Source: Kitasatospora indigofera (lineage in GTDB: Bacteria; Actinomycetota; Actinomycetes; Streptomycetales; Streptomycetaceae). Taken from it: DNA of 64,000 nucleotides. Position 1 is the stretch's first letter; each line of letters starts with the position of its first letter. The stretch spans positions 1 to 64,000 of the forward strand of contig NZ_BNBO01000047.1 in assembly GCF_014655955.1 (NCBI RefSeq). The letters are read 5' to 3'. Below the pieces are notes generated by a model, which was not told the DNA's origin, did not search any database, and saw only the letters and a program-made list of their open reading frames with translations. This document shows positions 1-8,222 of the stretch, piece by piece. The position numbers were made by a program, and so were the translations under genes.

Positions 1-212
1 ACGGCGAGCAGGCCGGTGATGGTGGCGGCCTCGGCGATGACCTGCATGTTGGAGATGCTCAGGTAGTTGTCGTTCAGCACGCCGAAGAGGGCGAGGACGA
101 CGGCGAGGGCGCCGATCAGGCTGAGGTTCTGTCCACCGAGGGAGGCCAGGAGGGAGCGGGCGGTGGTGGCGGTGGGCTTGGAGGGCGCCGCCGGCCGGGT
201 GGTGGTGGTCAT
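1..212 (-). CDS. Sugar ABC transporter permease, RbsC/XylH-like (partial)
   Basis: Only the first ~70 residues lie in the window; the gene continues past the left edge. The visible part is a polar N-terminus rich in Thr, Pro and Ala followed by a hydrophobic segment (LIGALAVVLALFGVL, about residues 32-46) and the motif NDNYLSISNM. That layout is typical of the BPD_transp_2 permeases that partner RbsA/XylG-type ATPases. Its ATG overlaps the stop of the ATPase gene as ATGA, so translation is probably coupled. It would form the membrane channel of the importer encoded by the two genes upstream. Family assignment rests on context and this short sequence; the substrate is inferred only from the operon. 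Confidence 0.8.
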   Translation of the reverse strand, partial: MTTTTRPAAPSKPTATTARSLLASLGGQNLSLIGALAVVLALFGVLNDNYLSISNMQVIAEAATITGLLA

Positions 213-1780
213 GTGGTGGCTCCAGGGGCGGGTGCGGTCGTGCTGAGGTCGTCGGCCATGGCGAGGGCGAGGATGGCCTCCTCGGAGGCGTGGGCCCGGC
301 TGAGCTCGCCGGTGATCCGGCCGCCCTGCATGACGACGATGCGGTCGGCGAGGCCGAGGACCTCGGGCAGTTCGGAGGAGATCACCAGGATGGCGACGCC
401 TTCGCGGGCCAGGTCGGCGATGATCTGGTAGATCTCCGCCTTGGCGCCGATGTCGATGCCGCGGGTGGGCTCGTCCAGGATGAGGACCTTGGGTTTGCGG
501 GCGAGCCAGCGGGCCAGGACGACCTTCTGCTGGTTGCCGCCGGAGAGTTTGCGGACCTCGTGCTCGATGGAGGGGGTGCGTACCCGCAGGAGGTCGGCGT
601 AGTGCTGGGCGAGTTCCCGTTCGGCGCCGCGGCGCACGAAGCGCAGCCGGCGCAGCCGCTCCAGCACGACGGTCGAGGTGTTGTCGCGGATGGTGCGGTG
701 CAGGAACAGGGCCTGGGCCTTGCGTTCCTCGGGGGCGAGGCCGAGTCCGGCCTTGATGGCCTCGCTGGGCCGTCCGGTGCGCAGCCGCTGGCCGTCGAGG
801 GTGACGGTGCCGGAGTGGATCGGCAGGTCGCCGGCGAGCGCGAGGGCGAGTTCGGAGCGTCCGGCGCCGATCAGGCCGGCCAGGCCGACCACCTCGCCGG
901 CGCGGATCTGCAGGTCGATGTCGCGGACCGCGTCGGTGGTGACGCCCCGGACGTCGAGTACCAGCCGGTCGGTGGCGACGTGTTCGCGGGAGAACATGGC
1001 GGACAGGTCGCGGCCGACCATCAGGCGTACGAGTTCGCCGTCGTTGGTGGTGGCGGCGTCGAGTACACCGGCCAGGGCGCCGTCGCGCAGGACCGCGATC
1101 CGGTCGGCGAGCCGGAAGATCTCCTTCATGCGGTGCGAGACGTAGATGACGGCGATGCCTTCGTCGCGCAGGCGGCGGATCAGTGCGAACAGCGCCTCGA
1201 CCTCGTGATCGGAGAGCGAGGACGTGGGCTCGTCGAAGGCGATGACCTTGGCCTCGCCGGTCAGCGCCCGCATGATTTCGATCAGCTGGCGTTGTGCGGG
1301 GGTCAGTTCGGAGCCGAGGAGGTCGGGGTCGAGGACGCCGGCGAAGCCGAGGCGCTCGAGGTCGGCGGTGATCCGGCGGCGCAGTTCGGCGCGGTCCAGC
1401 TGTCGGCCGGCGCGGCGGGGCAGGGCGCCGGCGTAGACGTTCTCGGCGACGGAGACGTGCGGGATGATCTCGGGTTCCTGCGGGATGATCCGGATCCCGG
1501 CCCGGCGGGCGTCGGTGGGCGAGCCCAGGGCGAGGGGCCGGCCGTGCAGCAGGACCCGGCCCTCGGTGGGCTGGTGGTCGCCGGTGAGGATCTTGAGCAG
1601 GGTGGATTTCCCGGCGCCGTTCTCGCCCATCAGGGCGGTGACCTGGCCGGCCGGGAAGTCCAGGGTGACGCCTGCGAGTGCCTGGACGGCGTCGAAGCGT
1701 TTGACGAGGTTTTCGACGCCGGCGCCGCTGCCGGGGCTGCCGGTGGCGGGGGAGGGCGGCCTCTCGGCGGGTGTGGTCAT
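209..1780 (-). CDS. Sugar ABC transporter ATP-binding protein, RbsA/XylG-like, two ATPase domains
   Basis: A 523-aa cytoplasmic ATPase energising sugar uptake. Two ABC domains are visible. The first has Walker A GENGAGKST near residue 55 and a degenerate signature (LTPAQRQLIEI). The second has a diverged P-loop (GLIGAGRSE) and a canonical signature LSGGNQQKVVLARWL followed by Walker B VLILDEPTRGID. This strong/weak pairing and the length of ~500 residues are hallmarks of the RbsA/MglA/XylG family. The start at 1780 (MTTPAERPP) was chosen because conserved ABC sequence begins about 25 residues later and the longer frame upstream is antisense to the binding-protein gene. It lies about 100 nt after the binding-protein gene and overlaps the permease start. 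Confidence 0.93.
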   Translation of the reverse strand: MTTPAERPPSPATGSPGSGAGVENLVKRFDAVQALAGVTLDFPAGQVTALMGENGAGKSTLLKILTGDHQPTEGRVLLHGRPLALGSPTDARRAGIRIIPQEPEIIPHVSVAENVYAGALPRRAGRQLDRAELRRRITADLERLGFAGVLDPDLLGSELTPAQRQLIEIMRALTGEAKVIAFDEPTSSLSDHEVEALFALIRRLRDEGIAVIYVSHRMKEIFRLADRIAVLRDGALAGVLDAATTNDGELVRLMVGRDLSAMFSREHVATDRLVLDVRGVTTDAVRDIDLQIRAGEVVGLAGLIGAGRSELALALAGDLPIHSGTVTLDGQRLRTGRPSEAIKAGLGLAPEERKAQALFLHRTIRDNTSTVVLERLRRLRFVRRGAERELAQHYADLLRVRTPSIEHEVRKLSGGNQQKVVLARWLARKPKVLILDEPTRGIDIGAKAEIYQIIADLAREGVAILVISSELPEVLGLADRIVVMQGGRITGELSRAHASEEAILALAMADDLSTTAPAPGATT

Positions 1781-1884
1781 GGCGGGCCTCGCTGGAGAGT
1801 CTGGGCGGTGGGGCAGGCGGAGGGGGTGCCGGTGCGGTCCGTGAAGGGGTGGACGCGGTGCCGCACCGGCGGTCGTGCGGGGCG

Positions 1885-2934
1885 TCAGCTGCAGGTGGCG
1901 CCGACGCTCTTCCAGGTGGTGGCGTCGACCATGGTGGTGGGGGCGAAGGCCTCGGCGGGCATGTCCTTGCCGTCCTTGAGCTTGTCGTACATGGTCTGGA
2001 CGGCGAGTGCGCCGACGTCCTTGCCGTTGATGAACAGGGCGGCCTTCATGCCGGTGGCCGCGGTGCTCTGCCAGTCCTTGCAGGCGAGGTAGGCGCCGAG
2101 GCCGACCCCGATGACGTCGTCGGCCTTGAGCCCGGCGTTGGCGAGCGCGGTGACGCCGCCCTGGACGTTCTCGTCGTTGCAGCCCCAGACGATCCAGTGC
2201 TTGACGCCGGCGTTGGCCGTGATCGTCGCGGCGATCTTGTCCTGTGCACCGGTGGGTGTGTTGTCGGTGGCGACGTCGATCTTCTGGACATCGGAGCCGG
2301 CGGCGGCGGTGAAGGAGGCGTTCGCGGCGTTCACCCGGTCGCCGCAGACGGTGACGTCCTGCTTCCAGGCGGAGATGATCCGTGTGTCGGCCGGGTTCCA
2401 GCCGGCCTTCTTGTACTCCTCGGCGGCGCGCTTGCCGACCTCGCCGCCCATCTGCTGGCCGGAGAAGCCGATGCGGGGGATGAGCCCGGCCTTGTCGCAG
2501 CTGGCCGGGTCGGGGCCGGTGGCGCAGATCTGGTCGTCGGAGGTGAGCAGGGCGACCTTGGCGTCCTTGGCTATCTGGACGACCTGTGGTCCGACGGCGG
2601 GGTCCGGTACGACGATGATCACGCCGTTGGTCTTCTGCGCGACGGCGGACTGGACCTCGCTGATGGTCTTGTTCGCGTCGTTGCCGAGGTTGACGACCTT
2701 GAGGTCGACGCCGAGTTCGGCGGCCTTGGCCTTGGCCCCGTCGGCCTCGCCGATGAAGTATTCCTGGTCGCCCTGCTTCTGCAGGTACGTCATGGAGATC
2801 TTCCCGCTGACGGTGGCCACGCTGGCGGAGGGGGAGGTGGACTCCTTGCCGGTGGAGCATCCGGTCAGTGCCAGGGAGGCGACCAGGGCGGCGGCGCCGA
2901 GGGCGGCTGCTCTTCGGGAGGGGGTGAGGGACAT
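1885..2934 (-). CDS. Sugar-binding lipoprotein, RbsB/XylF-like (periplasmic-binding-protein type 1)
   Basis: A 349-aa solute-binding lipoprotein. The N-terminus has positively charged residues, a hydrophobic stretch and a lipobox (LTGC, Cys26), so it should be lipid-anchored outside the membrane. The mature part reads as a Peripla_BP_4 domain (GDQEYFIGEADGAKAKAAELG, then NDANKTISEVQSAV and VVPDPAVGPQVV), the fold of ribose, xylose and galactose binding proteins. A GGAG ribosome binding site sits just upstream of the ATG at 2934. It precedes the ATPase and permease genes and follows the catabolic genes, so its ligand is probably the sugar or sugar acid this operon degrades. The exact ligand cannot be read from sequence. 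Confidence 0.92.
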   Translation of the reverse strand: MSLTPSRRAAALGAAALVASLALTGCSTGKESTSPSASVATVSGKISMTYLQKQGDQEYFIGEADGAKAKAAELGVDLKVVNLGNDANKTISEVQSAVAQKTNGVIIVVPDPAVGPQVVQIAKDAKVALLTSDDQICATGPDPASCDKAGLIPRIGFSGQQMGGEVGKRAAEEYKKAGWNPADTRIISAWKQDVTVCGDRVNAANASFTAAAGSDVQKIDVATDNTPTGAQDKIAATITANAGVKHWIVWGCNDENVQGGVTALANAGLKADDVIGVGLGAYLACKDWQSTAATGMKAALFINGKDVGALAVQTMYDKLKDGKDMPAEAFAPTTMVDATTWKSVGATCS

Positions 2935-3011
2935 GTTCGGCTCCAGGAGGGGGTGGGGTGGTGCGGGTGGATGGTGGTCGTGGGGCCCGGGCGGCGGTGG
3001 TGGTGCGGCGC

Positions 3012-3767
3012 TCAGGCGAAGCGGGCGGACACGCCGCCGTCGACGGGCCAGTCGGCGCCGGTGACGAACCCGGCGGCGTCGGAGAGCAGGAAGGCCACCA
3101 CGGCGGCGACGTCCTCGGGGGTGCCGAGGCGGCCGAGGATGTGCTTGTCCAGGGCGTCCTGGCGGACCTGCGGGGGGTTCTGGGCGAAGTACTCGGCGAG
3201 CAGGTCGGTCTCGATGTAGCCGGGGCTGACCGAGTTCACCCGCACGCCCCGGGGCCCGACCTCCAGGGCGAGGCTGCGGGTCAGGCCCACCAGGCCGGAC
3301 TTGGCGGCCGCGTACGGGAACATGCCGGGGCAGGTGAGCGAGGCGTGCATGGAGGCGATGTTGACGATCGAGCCGCGCCCTTGGGCGAGCAGGTCGGGCA
3401 GGACGGAGCGTGCCACCAGCCAGGCGCCCTTGAGGTCGACGCCGAACACCTCGTCCCACTGGTCGACCGTCATGGCGACGGGGTCGGCGTAGGAGTTGCG
3501 GCCGGCGTTGTTGACCAGGCCGCTGGCGGGGCCGAGTCGCTCGCGCAGGGCCGCCACGGCGGCCGCGACCTGCGTCTCGTCGGTGATGTCGCAGGCGGCC
3601 GCGGCGGCTTGCGCGCCGAGGCGCACGGCCAGCCGGGCGGCGCCGTCGCCGTCGATGTCCAGCAGGCCGACCCTGGCCCCGGCGCCCACCAGGGCGGTCG
3701 CGACGGCGGCGCCGATGCCCCGGGCGGCGCCGGTGACGAGGACGGTGTGGCCGCAGAGGTCGATCAT
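3012..3767 (-). CDS. SDR-family NAD(P)-dependent sugar dehydrogenase
   Basis: A 251-aa classical short-chain dehydrogenase. It shows the TGAARGIG dinucleotide-binding motif (residues 12-19), the NNAG motif, and a catalytic YAAAK with an upstream serine in NIASMHAS. The C-terminus (GFVTGADWPVDGG) is typical of sugar or glucose-type SDRs. The acidic residue in LLDIDGD after the second strand suggests a preference for NAD. With a lactonase and an aldonate dehydratase in the same regulon it probably oxidises an aldose to its lactone; galactose, fucose or arabinose are all possible. Its ATG overlaps the stop of the upstream aldolase-like gene (ATGA). Confidence 0.9.
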   Translation of the reverse strand: MIDLCGHTVLVTGAARGIGAAVATALVGAGARVGLLDIDGDGAARLAVRLGAQAAAAACDITDETQVAAAVAALRERLGPASGLVNNAGRNSYADPVAMTVDQWDEVFGVDLKGAWLVARSVLPDLLAQGRGSIVNIASMHASLTCPGMFPYAAAKSGLVGLTRSLALEVGPRGVRVNSVSPGYIETDLLAEYFAQNPPQVRQDALDKHILGRLGTPEDVAAVVAFLLSDAAGFVTGADWPVDGGVSARFA

Positions 3768-4726
3768 GTGGTGCTTCCGTTCCTGACGGGGTTCAGGATC
3801 TCGTCGAACTCGGCGAGGAACCGGTCGACGCCGGCGCTTTCCTGGGGGTCCAGGCCGCGCGCGGGGTGGCGGCAGTAGGGGCTGTCGATCAGACCGCGGC
3901 GGAAGGAGATCAGCTTCTCGACCGCGATGATCAACTCGACCTCCTGCATCCAGTAGGCGAGGTAGGGGATGAGGCGGGCGTGCAGGCGCAGGGCATCGTC
4001 GCGCGCGCCATCGTGCCAAAGCTGCCATATCCGCTGGTAGACCTCGGTGAATGAGCAGCCCGGCTGTACCCCGGCGATGTCGCGCCGCAGGCCGTCGGCC
4101 AGTTGCAGGCCGGCGTAGCCGACGAAGGCGCGCAGGGCGGGCGTGCCGTTGGCCAGGTCCTCGGCGAGGCGGCCGGGCAGCGCGGTCTCGATCTTGACCG
4201 CGACCAGGTTGGGGTGTTCCTCGGCCAGCCGGCGCAGGCCGTCGGCGGTGAACGAGGAGCCGGTCTGGGCGGGTGCGTACTGGAGGATCACCGGGACGGG
4301 GGCGACGGCGGTCAGCACCGCGGTGACGTGCCTGCGGACCTCGGTGGCCGGCGGCCCGAGGAAGTGCGGCGGCAGCAGGTTGATCGCGTCCGCACCGGCG
4401 TCGACGGCCTCGGTGGCGCGCCGGACGGCGAGCCGGGTGGCGTGGTCGGGGATCGAGACCACGGCCGCCACGTCGGGCCGGGCGCCGGTCAGGTCGAGCA
4501 GGCGGCGGCTGAGCAGTTCCCGCTCGGCGTCGGAGAGCTTGTGGAACTCGCTGGCGAAGCCGGGGAACATGACGGCGCTGACGCCGGTGTCCAGGACGTG
4601 GCGCACCACCCGGTCGAAGCCCTCGGGGTCGAGGTCGCCGTCGGCGGTGAACGGCACTTCGAGCACCGGCATGACGCCGCGCAGCAGGTTCTCGGCCCCG
4701 GGCCGGTCTGGGTCGGCCGTGCTCAT
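3764..4726 (-). CDS. DapA/DHDPS-family aldolase or dehydratase for 2-keto-3-deoxy sugar acids
   Basis: A 320-aa TIM-barrel protein of the dihydrodipicolinate synthase/N-acetylneuraminate lyase family. The Schiff-base lysine is visible in NLVAVKIETA, the conserved tyrosine in VILQYAP, and a variant of the GxxGE loop as GFASEFHKLS. Because it sits between an IlvD/Edd dehydratase and an SDR, it is more likely a 2-keto-3-deoxy-aldonate aldolase or L-KDA-type dehydratase than a lysine enzyme. The gene is coupled at both ends: its ATG shares a base with the dehydratase stop (TGATG) and its stop overlaps the SDR start. A KDPG-type aldolase in the divergent operon makes this a second route for the same kind of intermediate. 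Confidence 0.87.
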   Translation of the reverse strand: MSTADPDRPGAENLLRGVMPVLEVPFTADGDLDPEGFDRVVRHVLDTGVSAVMFPGFASEFHKLSDAERELLSRRLLDLTGARPDVAAVVSIPDHATRLAVRRATEAVDAGADAINLLPPHFLGPPATEVRRHVTAVLTAVAPVPVILQYAPAQTGSSFTADGLRRLAEEHPNLVAVKIETALPGRLAEDLANGTPALRAFVGYAGLQLADGLRRDIAGVQPGCSFTEVYQRIWQLWHDGARDDALRLHARLIPYLAYWMQEVELIIAVEKLISFRRGLIDSPYCRHPARGLDPQESAGVDRFLAEFDEILNPVRNGSTT

Positions 4727-6447
4727 CAGAAGGGGGCCTTTCCGGGCTGGTCGCCGCTGCGGCCGACCAGGAAGTCCAGGTCGACGCCCTTGTCGGCCTG
4801 CAGGACGCGGTCGACGTACAGCCGGGCCCAGCCGCGTTCGCTCTGCGGGGGGCGGGGCGGGGGTGTCCAGGCGGTGCGGCGGGCTAGCAGTTCGCCCGGG
4901 TCGACGTCCAGGTGCAGGGTGCGGGCGGCGACGTCGAGTTCGACGGTGTCGCCGGTGCGGACGAGGGCGAGCGGGCCGCCGGCGGCGGCCTCGGGGGCTA
5001 CGTGCAGGACGACGGTGCCGTAGGCGGTGCCGCTCATCCGGGCGTCGGAGATGCGCACCATGTCGGTGACGCCCTGGGCGAGCAGCTTGGCGGGCAGCGG
5101 CAGGTTGCCGAGTTCGGGCATGCCCGGGTAGCCGCGCGGGCCGAGGTTGCGCACCACCAGGACGGTGTCGGCGTCGACCGCGAGGTCCGGGTCGTCGGCG
5201 GCGCGCAGGTATTCCTCGATGCTGTCGAAGACCAGGGCCGGGCCGCGGTGGTGGAGCAGTTCGGGGGAGGCGGCGGACTGCTTGAGGACGGCGCCGCCGG
5301 GTGCCAGGTTGCCGCGCAGCACGGCGGTGCCGTTGTCGGCGCTCTGGACGGGGTTGTCGAGGGGGCGGATCACCTCGCGGTCCCAGACCTGGTGCCCGGC
5401 GAGGTTCTCGCCCAGGGTGCGGCCGGTGACGGTCGGCGCGGTGAGGTCCACCAGGTCGCCGAGCTCGGCCATCAGGGCGGGCAGGCCGCCGGCGTAGGCG
5501 AAGTCCTCCATCAGGAAGCGGCCGCTGGGCATCAGGTCGGCGAGCAGCGGGACACGGCGGCCGATCTCGTCGATGTCGTCGAGGGCCAGCGGGACGCCGA
5601 CCCGGCCGGCGATGGCCAGCAGGTGCAGGACGGCGTTGGTGGAGCCGCCGATGGCCGCGTTGACGACCACGGCGTTGGTGAACGCCTGCCGGGTGAGGAT
5701 GTCGGAGGGTCGCAGCCCCTCCCGGGCCAGCTCGACGGCGCGGGCGCCGGACTGCTCGGCGAGCTGGGCGCGGCGGGCGTCGGCGGCGGGCAGGGCGGCT
5801 GCGGCGGGAAGCGACAGGCCGAGCGCCTCGGTGAGGCAGCCCATGGTGGAGGCCGTTCCCATGGTCATGCAGTGGCCGGCCGAGCGGGCCAGGCAGCCCT
5901 CGAACTCGTCGAAGTCGTCCTGGGTGATGCGCTTGGCCCGCAGGTCTTCGCTCATCTTCCAGATGTCGGTGCCCGAGCCGACCGTTTTGCCGCGGAAGCG
6001 TCCGGTGAGCATGGGGCCGCCGGACAGGGCGATGGCGGGCAGGTCGACGCTGGCGGCGCCCATCAGCTGGGCGGGGAGGGTCTTGTCGCAGCCGCCGAGC
6101 AGGACGACCGCGTCCAGCGGGTTGGCCCGGATCGTCTCCTCGACGTCCATGCTCATCAGGTTGCGGAACATCATCGACGTGGGCCGCATCAGCGGCTCGC
6201 CGATGGACATGGTCGGGAACTCCAGGGCCAGGCCGCCGGCGGCGGTGATCCCGCGGCGGACCGACTCGGCGAGGGTGCGCAGGTGGGCGTTGCACGGGGT
6301 CAGTTCGGACCAGCTGTTGCAGATGCCCACGACGGGCTTGCCGCGCAGTTGGTCGCGGGTGAGGCCGAGCTGGCGCATGTGGTGGCGGGCGATGAACCCG
6401 GCCTTGCCGGGGTCGTCCCACCAGGTGGAACTGCGCAGGGGGCTCAT
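4726..6447 (-). CDS. IlvD/Edd-family sugar-acid dehydratase
   Basis: A 573-aa dehydratase that should convert an aldonate (arabonate, xylonate, galactonate or similar) to its 2-keto-3-deoxy acid. The cluster-binding cysteines typical of the family appear in GICNSWSELTPCN, GGCDKTLP and AGHCMTMGTASTMG. Overall length and the N-terminal SSTWWDDPGKAGFIARHH resemble the arabonate/pentonate dehydratase subgroup rather than true IlvD. The start at 6447 was preferred to in-frame ATGs upstream because family homology begins there and because its ATG overlaps the stop of a 15-codon leader reading frame that has its own GGAGG. It is the first enzyme gene of the leftward operon. Confidence 0.92.
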   Translation of the reverse strand: MSPLRSSTWWDDPGKAGFIARHHMRQLGLTRDQLRGKPVVGICNSWSELTPCNAHLRTLAESVRRGITAAGGLALEFPTMSIGEPLMRPTSMMFRNLMSMDVEETIRANPLDAVVLLGGCDKTLPAQLMGAASVDLPAIALSGGPMLTGRFRGKTVGSGTDIWKMSEDLRAKRITQDDFDEFEGCLARSAGHCMTMGTASTMGCLTEALGLSLPAAAALPAADARRAQLAEQSGARAVELAREGLRPSDILTRQAFTNAVVVNAAIGGSTNAVLHLLAIAGRVGVPLALDDIDEIGRRVPLLADLMPSGRFLMEDFAYAGGLPALMAELGDLVDLTAPTVTGRTLGENLAGHQVWDREVIRPLDNPVQSADNGTAVLRGNLAPGGAVLKQSAASPELLHHRGPALVFDSIEEYLRAADDPDLAVDADTVLVVRNLGPRGYPGMPELGNLPLPAKLLAQGVTDMVRISDARMSGTAYGTVVLHVAPEAAAGGPLALVRTGDTVELDVAARTLHLDVDPGELLARRTAWTPPPRPPQSERGWARLYVDRVLQADKGVDLDFLVGRSGDQPGKAPF

Positions 6448-6491
6448 GGCTGACCGCCTGGGCGGGGTGCTGCGGTGTGCTGTCGGCGCAT
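6444..6491 (-). CDS. Putative 15-residue leader peptide coupled to the dehydratase gene
   Basis: A short frame, MRRQHTAAPRPGGQP, starts 8 nt after a GAGGAGG sequence, the best ribosome binding site in this leader. Its TGA overlaps the ATG of the dehydratase (CCATGAGCC). The dehydratase itself has no comparable Shine-Dalgarno immediately upstream, so its translation may depend on ribosomes finishing this leader. The coding assignment rests only on the site and the overlap; no homologue is recognised. Confidence 0.45.
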   Translation of the reverse strand: MRRQHTAAPRPGGQP

Positions 6492-6606
6492 CGGTGCGCG
6501 CCTCCTCAAAAGGTGCTCGGGTTGCGGACCGCGGAAGGGGGCCGGCGGGCGGCGGGGCCGGCAGAAGAACAGGGGCCTCGGAATGGCCGCCGGGTGATGT
6601 AGGTCG

Positions 6607-6635
6607 ATCGTGGTACCTAGCAGCTAAGCTGTCAA
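6607..6635 (-). promoter_or_regulatory. Sigma-70-type promoter of the leftward catabolic operon
   Basis: On the minus strand a perfect -35 TTGACA (6635-6630) is followed after 17 nt by CACGAT (6612-6607). A GntR operator copy fills the spacer. The -10 match is modest, so confidence rests mainly on the -35, the spacing and the operator position. Confidence 0.6.
6616..6629. promoter_or_regulatory. GntR operator copy 1 (CCTAGCAGCTAAGC)
   Basis: This 14-mer abuts the -35 of the leftward promoter. It is identical, in reverse orientation, to the sequence at 10260-10273 in front of the GH2 gene. Related sequences occur at 6654-6666 and 7448-7470. The recurrence only at promoters of this sugar regulon argues that it is the binding site of the adjacent GntR protein. 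Confidence 0.7.
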
Positions 6636-6653
6636 TGCTTCTCTTCATAACTT

Positions 6654-6667
6654 CTTAGCAGTTAGGC
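6654..6667. promoter_or_regulatory. GntR operator copy 2 (CTTAGCAGTTAGGC)
   Basis: It matches copy 1 at 11 of 14 positions and lies about 45 nt upstream of the regulator's start codon, where it could mediate autoregulation. Copies 1 and 2 are centred 38 bp apart between divergent genes. Confidence 0.6.
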
Positions 6668-6711
6668 TCGGGCTCCGCTCCGGCGCATCCGAACGAAAGG
6701 GGAACGGCCGC

Positions 6712-7410
6712 ATGACCATCGCGAGGGAGACCCTGAGCGACCTCGTCGTCCGGGAGATCATCGGTGAGATCGCCCAGCGGCACCTGCGGGAGGGGGACGA
6801 GATCCCCTCCGAGGGCGAGCTCTCCGAACGCCACGAGGTCAACCGGCTGGTTGTCCGGGAGGCCATCCGGATCTTGGTGGCCCGAGGGGTGCTGGCCTCC
6901 AGTCAGGGCAGGCGTGCCCGGGTCGCGGTCCCCAGTCCGGCGGTGCTGGGGCAGATCCTGGAGTTCCGCCTCAACCAGAACTCCATGGACGTGCGGGACC
7001 TGCTGTCCACCCGCCGGGTGATCGAGGGTGAACTCGCCCGGCGTGCCGCGACCCGGATCGCCGCCGGGCAGGGCTCCGTCGCCGGTGCCGCGCAGGCCTT
7101 GGAGGTGATGCGCGAGTCGGCCGAGGATAGTGAGGCGTTCGTCGTCGCCGACCTGGCCTTCCATCAGGCCGTGGCCGAACTGGCCTCCTCCGAGGTCTTC
7201 TCGTTCATCCTGGCGGCCATGAACGGCGCCCTGCTGGAGGCCCGGCGCGCCAGCTACCGCGGCCGGCAGCGGCGTGGCAGCGGCCAGGGCGGCACCGTGG
7301 AGGCCCACCGGCTCATCCTGGACGCCATCACCTCGGGCGACGCCGAACGGGCGGCGGCGGCCATGATCGGCCACCTGGAGGAGACCAGCCGCGACCTCGG
7401 CCTGCTGTGA
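6712..7410 (+). CDS. GntR-family regulator, FadR/FCD subfamily
   Basis: A 232-aa transcription factor. Residues 1-70 form a GntR winged helix (LSDLVVREIIGEIAQRHLREGDEIPSEGELSERHEVNRLVVREAIRIL, read as helix-turn-helix with the usual IPSEGEL core). From about residue 95 an all-helical FCD ligand domain follows (RDLLSTRRVIEGELARRAA, AFHQAVAELA, HRLILDAI, HLEE). FCD domains commonly bind sugar acids or keto acids, which fits the operons around it. It is divergent from the dehydratase operon and is followed by the aldolase/kinase/lactonase operon. The start has an AAAGGGG site about 10 nt upstream. It most likely represses all three transcription units until a pathway intermediate binds. Confidence 0.92.
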   Translation: MTIARETLSDLVVREIIGEIAQRHLREGDEIPSEGELSERHEVNRLVVREAIRILVARGVLASSQGRRARVAVPSPAVLGQILEFRLNQNSMDVRDLLSTRRVIEGELARRAATRIAAGQGSVAGAAQALEVMRESAEDSEAFVVADLAFHQAVAELASSEVFSFILAAMNGALLEARRASYRGRQRRGSGQGGTVEAHRLILDAITSGDAERAAAAMIGHLEETSRDLGLL

Positions 7411-7440
7411 GCGCCCCGCCATCACCGCGACGGCACCATC

Positions 7441-7470
7441 TTGGCAACTAGGCTGCTAAGCAGCTATAAG
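7441..7470 (+). promoter_or_regulatory. Promoter with embedded GntR operator copy 3, aldolase-kinase-lactonase operon
   Basis: TTGGCA (7441-7446) and CTATAA (7464-7469) are separated by 17 nt and make a good sigma-70-type promoter. The spacer and -10 hold CTAGGCTGCTAAGCAGCTATAAG-like sequence, a relative of the other operator copies that includes the near-palindrome GCTGCTAAGCAGC (7453-7465). A regulator bound here would block RNA polymerase directly. Confidence 0.65.
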
Positions 7471-7598
7471 TGAAGGGTCGGGCCCCGCGGTACACGGCGC
7501 AGCGGCGGGCCCGCCCCCCACCCGGCCCGCCACGGCCCCGGCAGTACACCCGCTGCCCCGCCCCGGCCACCACCGCGCCACCATCCAAGGGAACCGCC

Positions 7599-8222
7599 AT
7601 GCTCACCGACCTGCCGTACCGGACGATCGCCATCGTGCGCGGGAGGGACCGCGACGCCGCGCTGCGCACGGTGATCACCCTCGCCGAGGAGGGCATCACC
7701 GCCGCCGAGGTGTCACTCACCACTCCCGACGCCCTGTGGGTGATCGACCGGGCCCGCCGCGAACTCGGCACCGCCGCCGTCCTCGGCGCGGGAACCGTCC
7801 TGACCGCCACCGCCGCCGCCCGCGCCGCCGACGCCGGGGCGAGCTTCCTCGTCACCCCCGGCCTCGCCGCGGACCTCCGCCGCGCCGCGCCCTTCGCGCT
7901 GCCCGTCCTCGCCGGGGCCCTCACCCCGGGTGAGGTGATGGACGCCGTCGAACACGGCGCCCTGGCCGTCAAGCTCTTCCCCGCCTCGTTCGGCGGCCCC
8001 GACTACCTCGCCGCCCTGCGCGCCCCCTTTCCGGACGTCCCGTTCGTCCCCGTGGGCGGCGTCGACGCGGACACCGCCCGCGCCTACCTGGCCGCCGGCG
8101 CGACCGCCGTCGGCGTCGGCTCCCCGCTGATCGGGGATGCCGCCGACACCGGCGACCTCGGCCCCCTGCGCGCCCGGATCGCCGCCTGGCGCACCGCGCT
8201 CGCCGAGGGGGAGGCGGCATGA
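7599..8222 (+). CDS. KDPG/KDPGal aldolase family protein (Eda-like)
   Basis: A 207-aa class I aldolase of the KDPG/KHG family. It would cleave 2-keto-3-deoxy-6-phospho-gluconate or -galactonate to pyruvate and glyceraldehyde-3-phosphate. Visible landmarks are IAIVRG (strand 1, binding residues), AAEVSLTTPDAL, GAGTVLT, FLVTPGL and the Schiff-base lysine in LAVKLFPAS, followed by PVGGV. The ATG at 7599 has an AAGGGAA site 6-9 nt upstream; the longer frame to 7470 adds a Pro/Arg-rich stretch unlike the family. Its stop overlaps the next gene's ATG (ATGA). Together with the kinase downstream it forms the lower half of an Entner-Doudoroff-like pathway. Confidence 0.92.
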   Translation: MLTDLPYRTIAIVRGRDRDAALRTVITLAEEGITAAEVSLTTPDALWVIDRARRELGTAAVLGAGTVLTATAAARAADAGASFLVTPGLAADLRRAAPFALPVLAGALTPGEVMDAVEHGALAVKLFPASFGGPDYLAALRAPFPDVPFVPVGGVDADTARAYLAAGATAVGVGSPLIGDAADTGDLGPLRARIAAWRTALAEGEAA

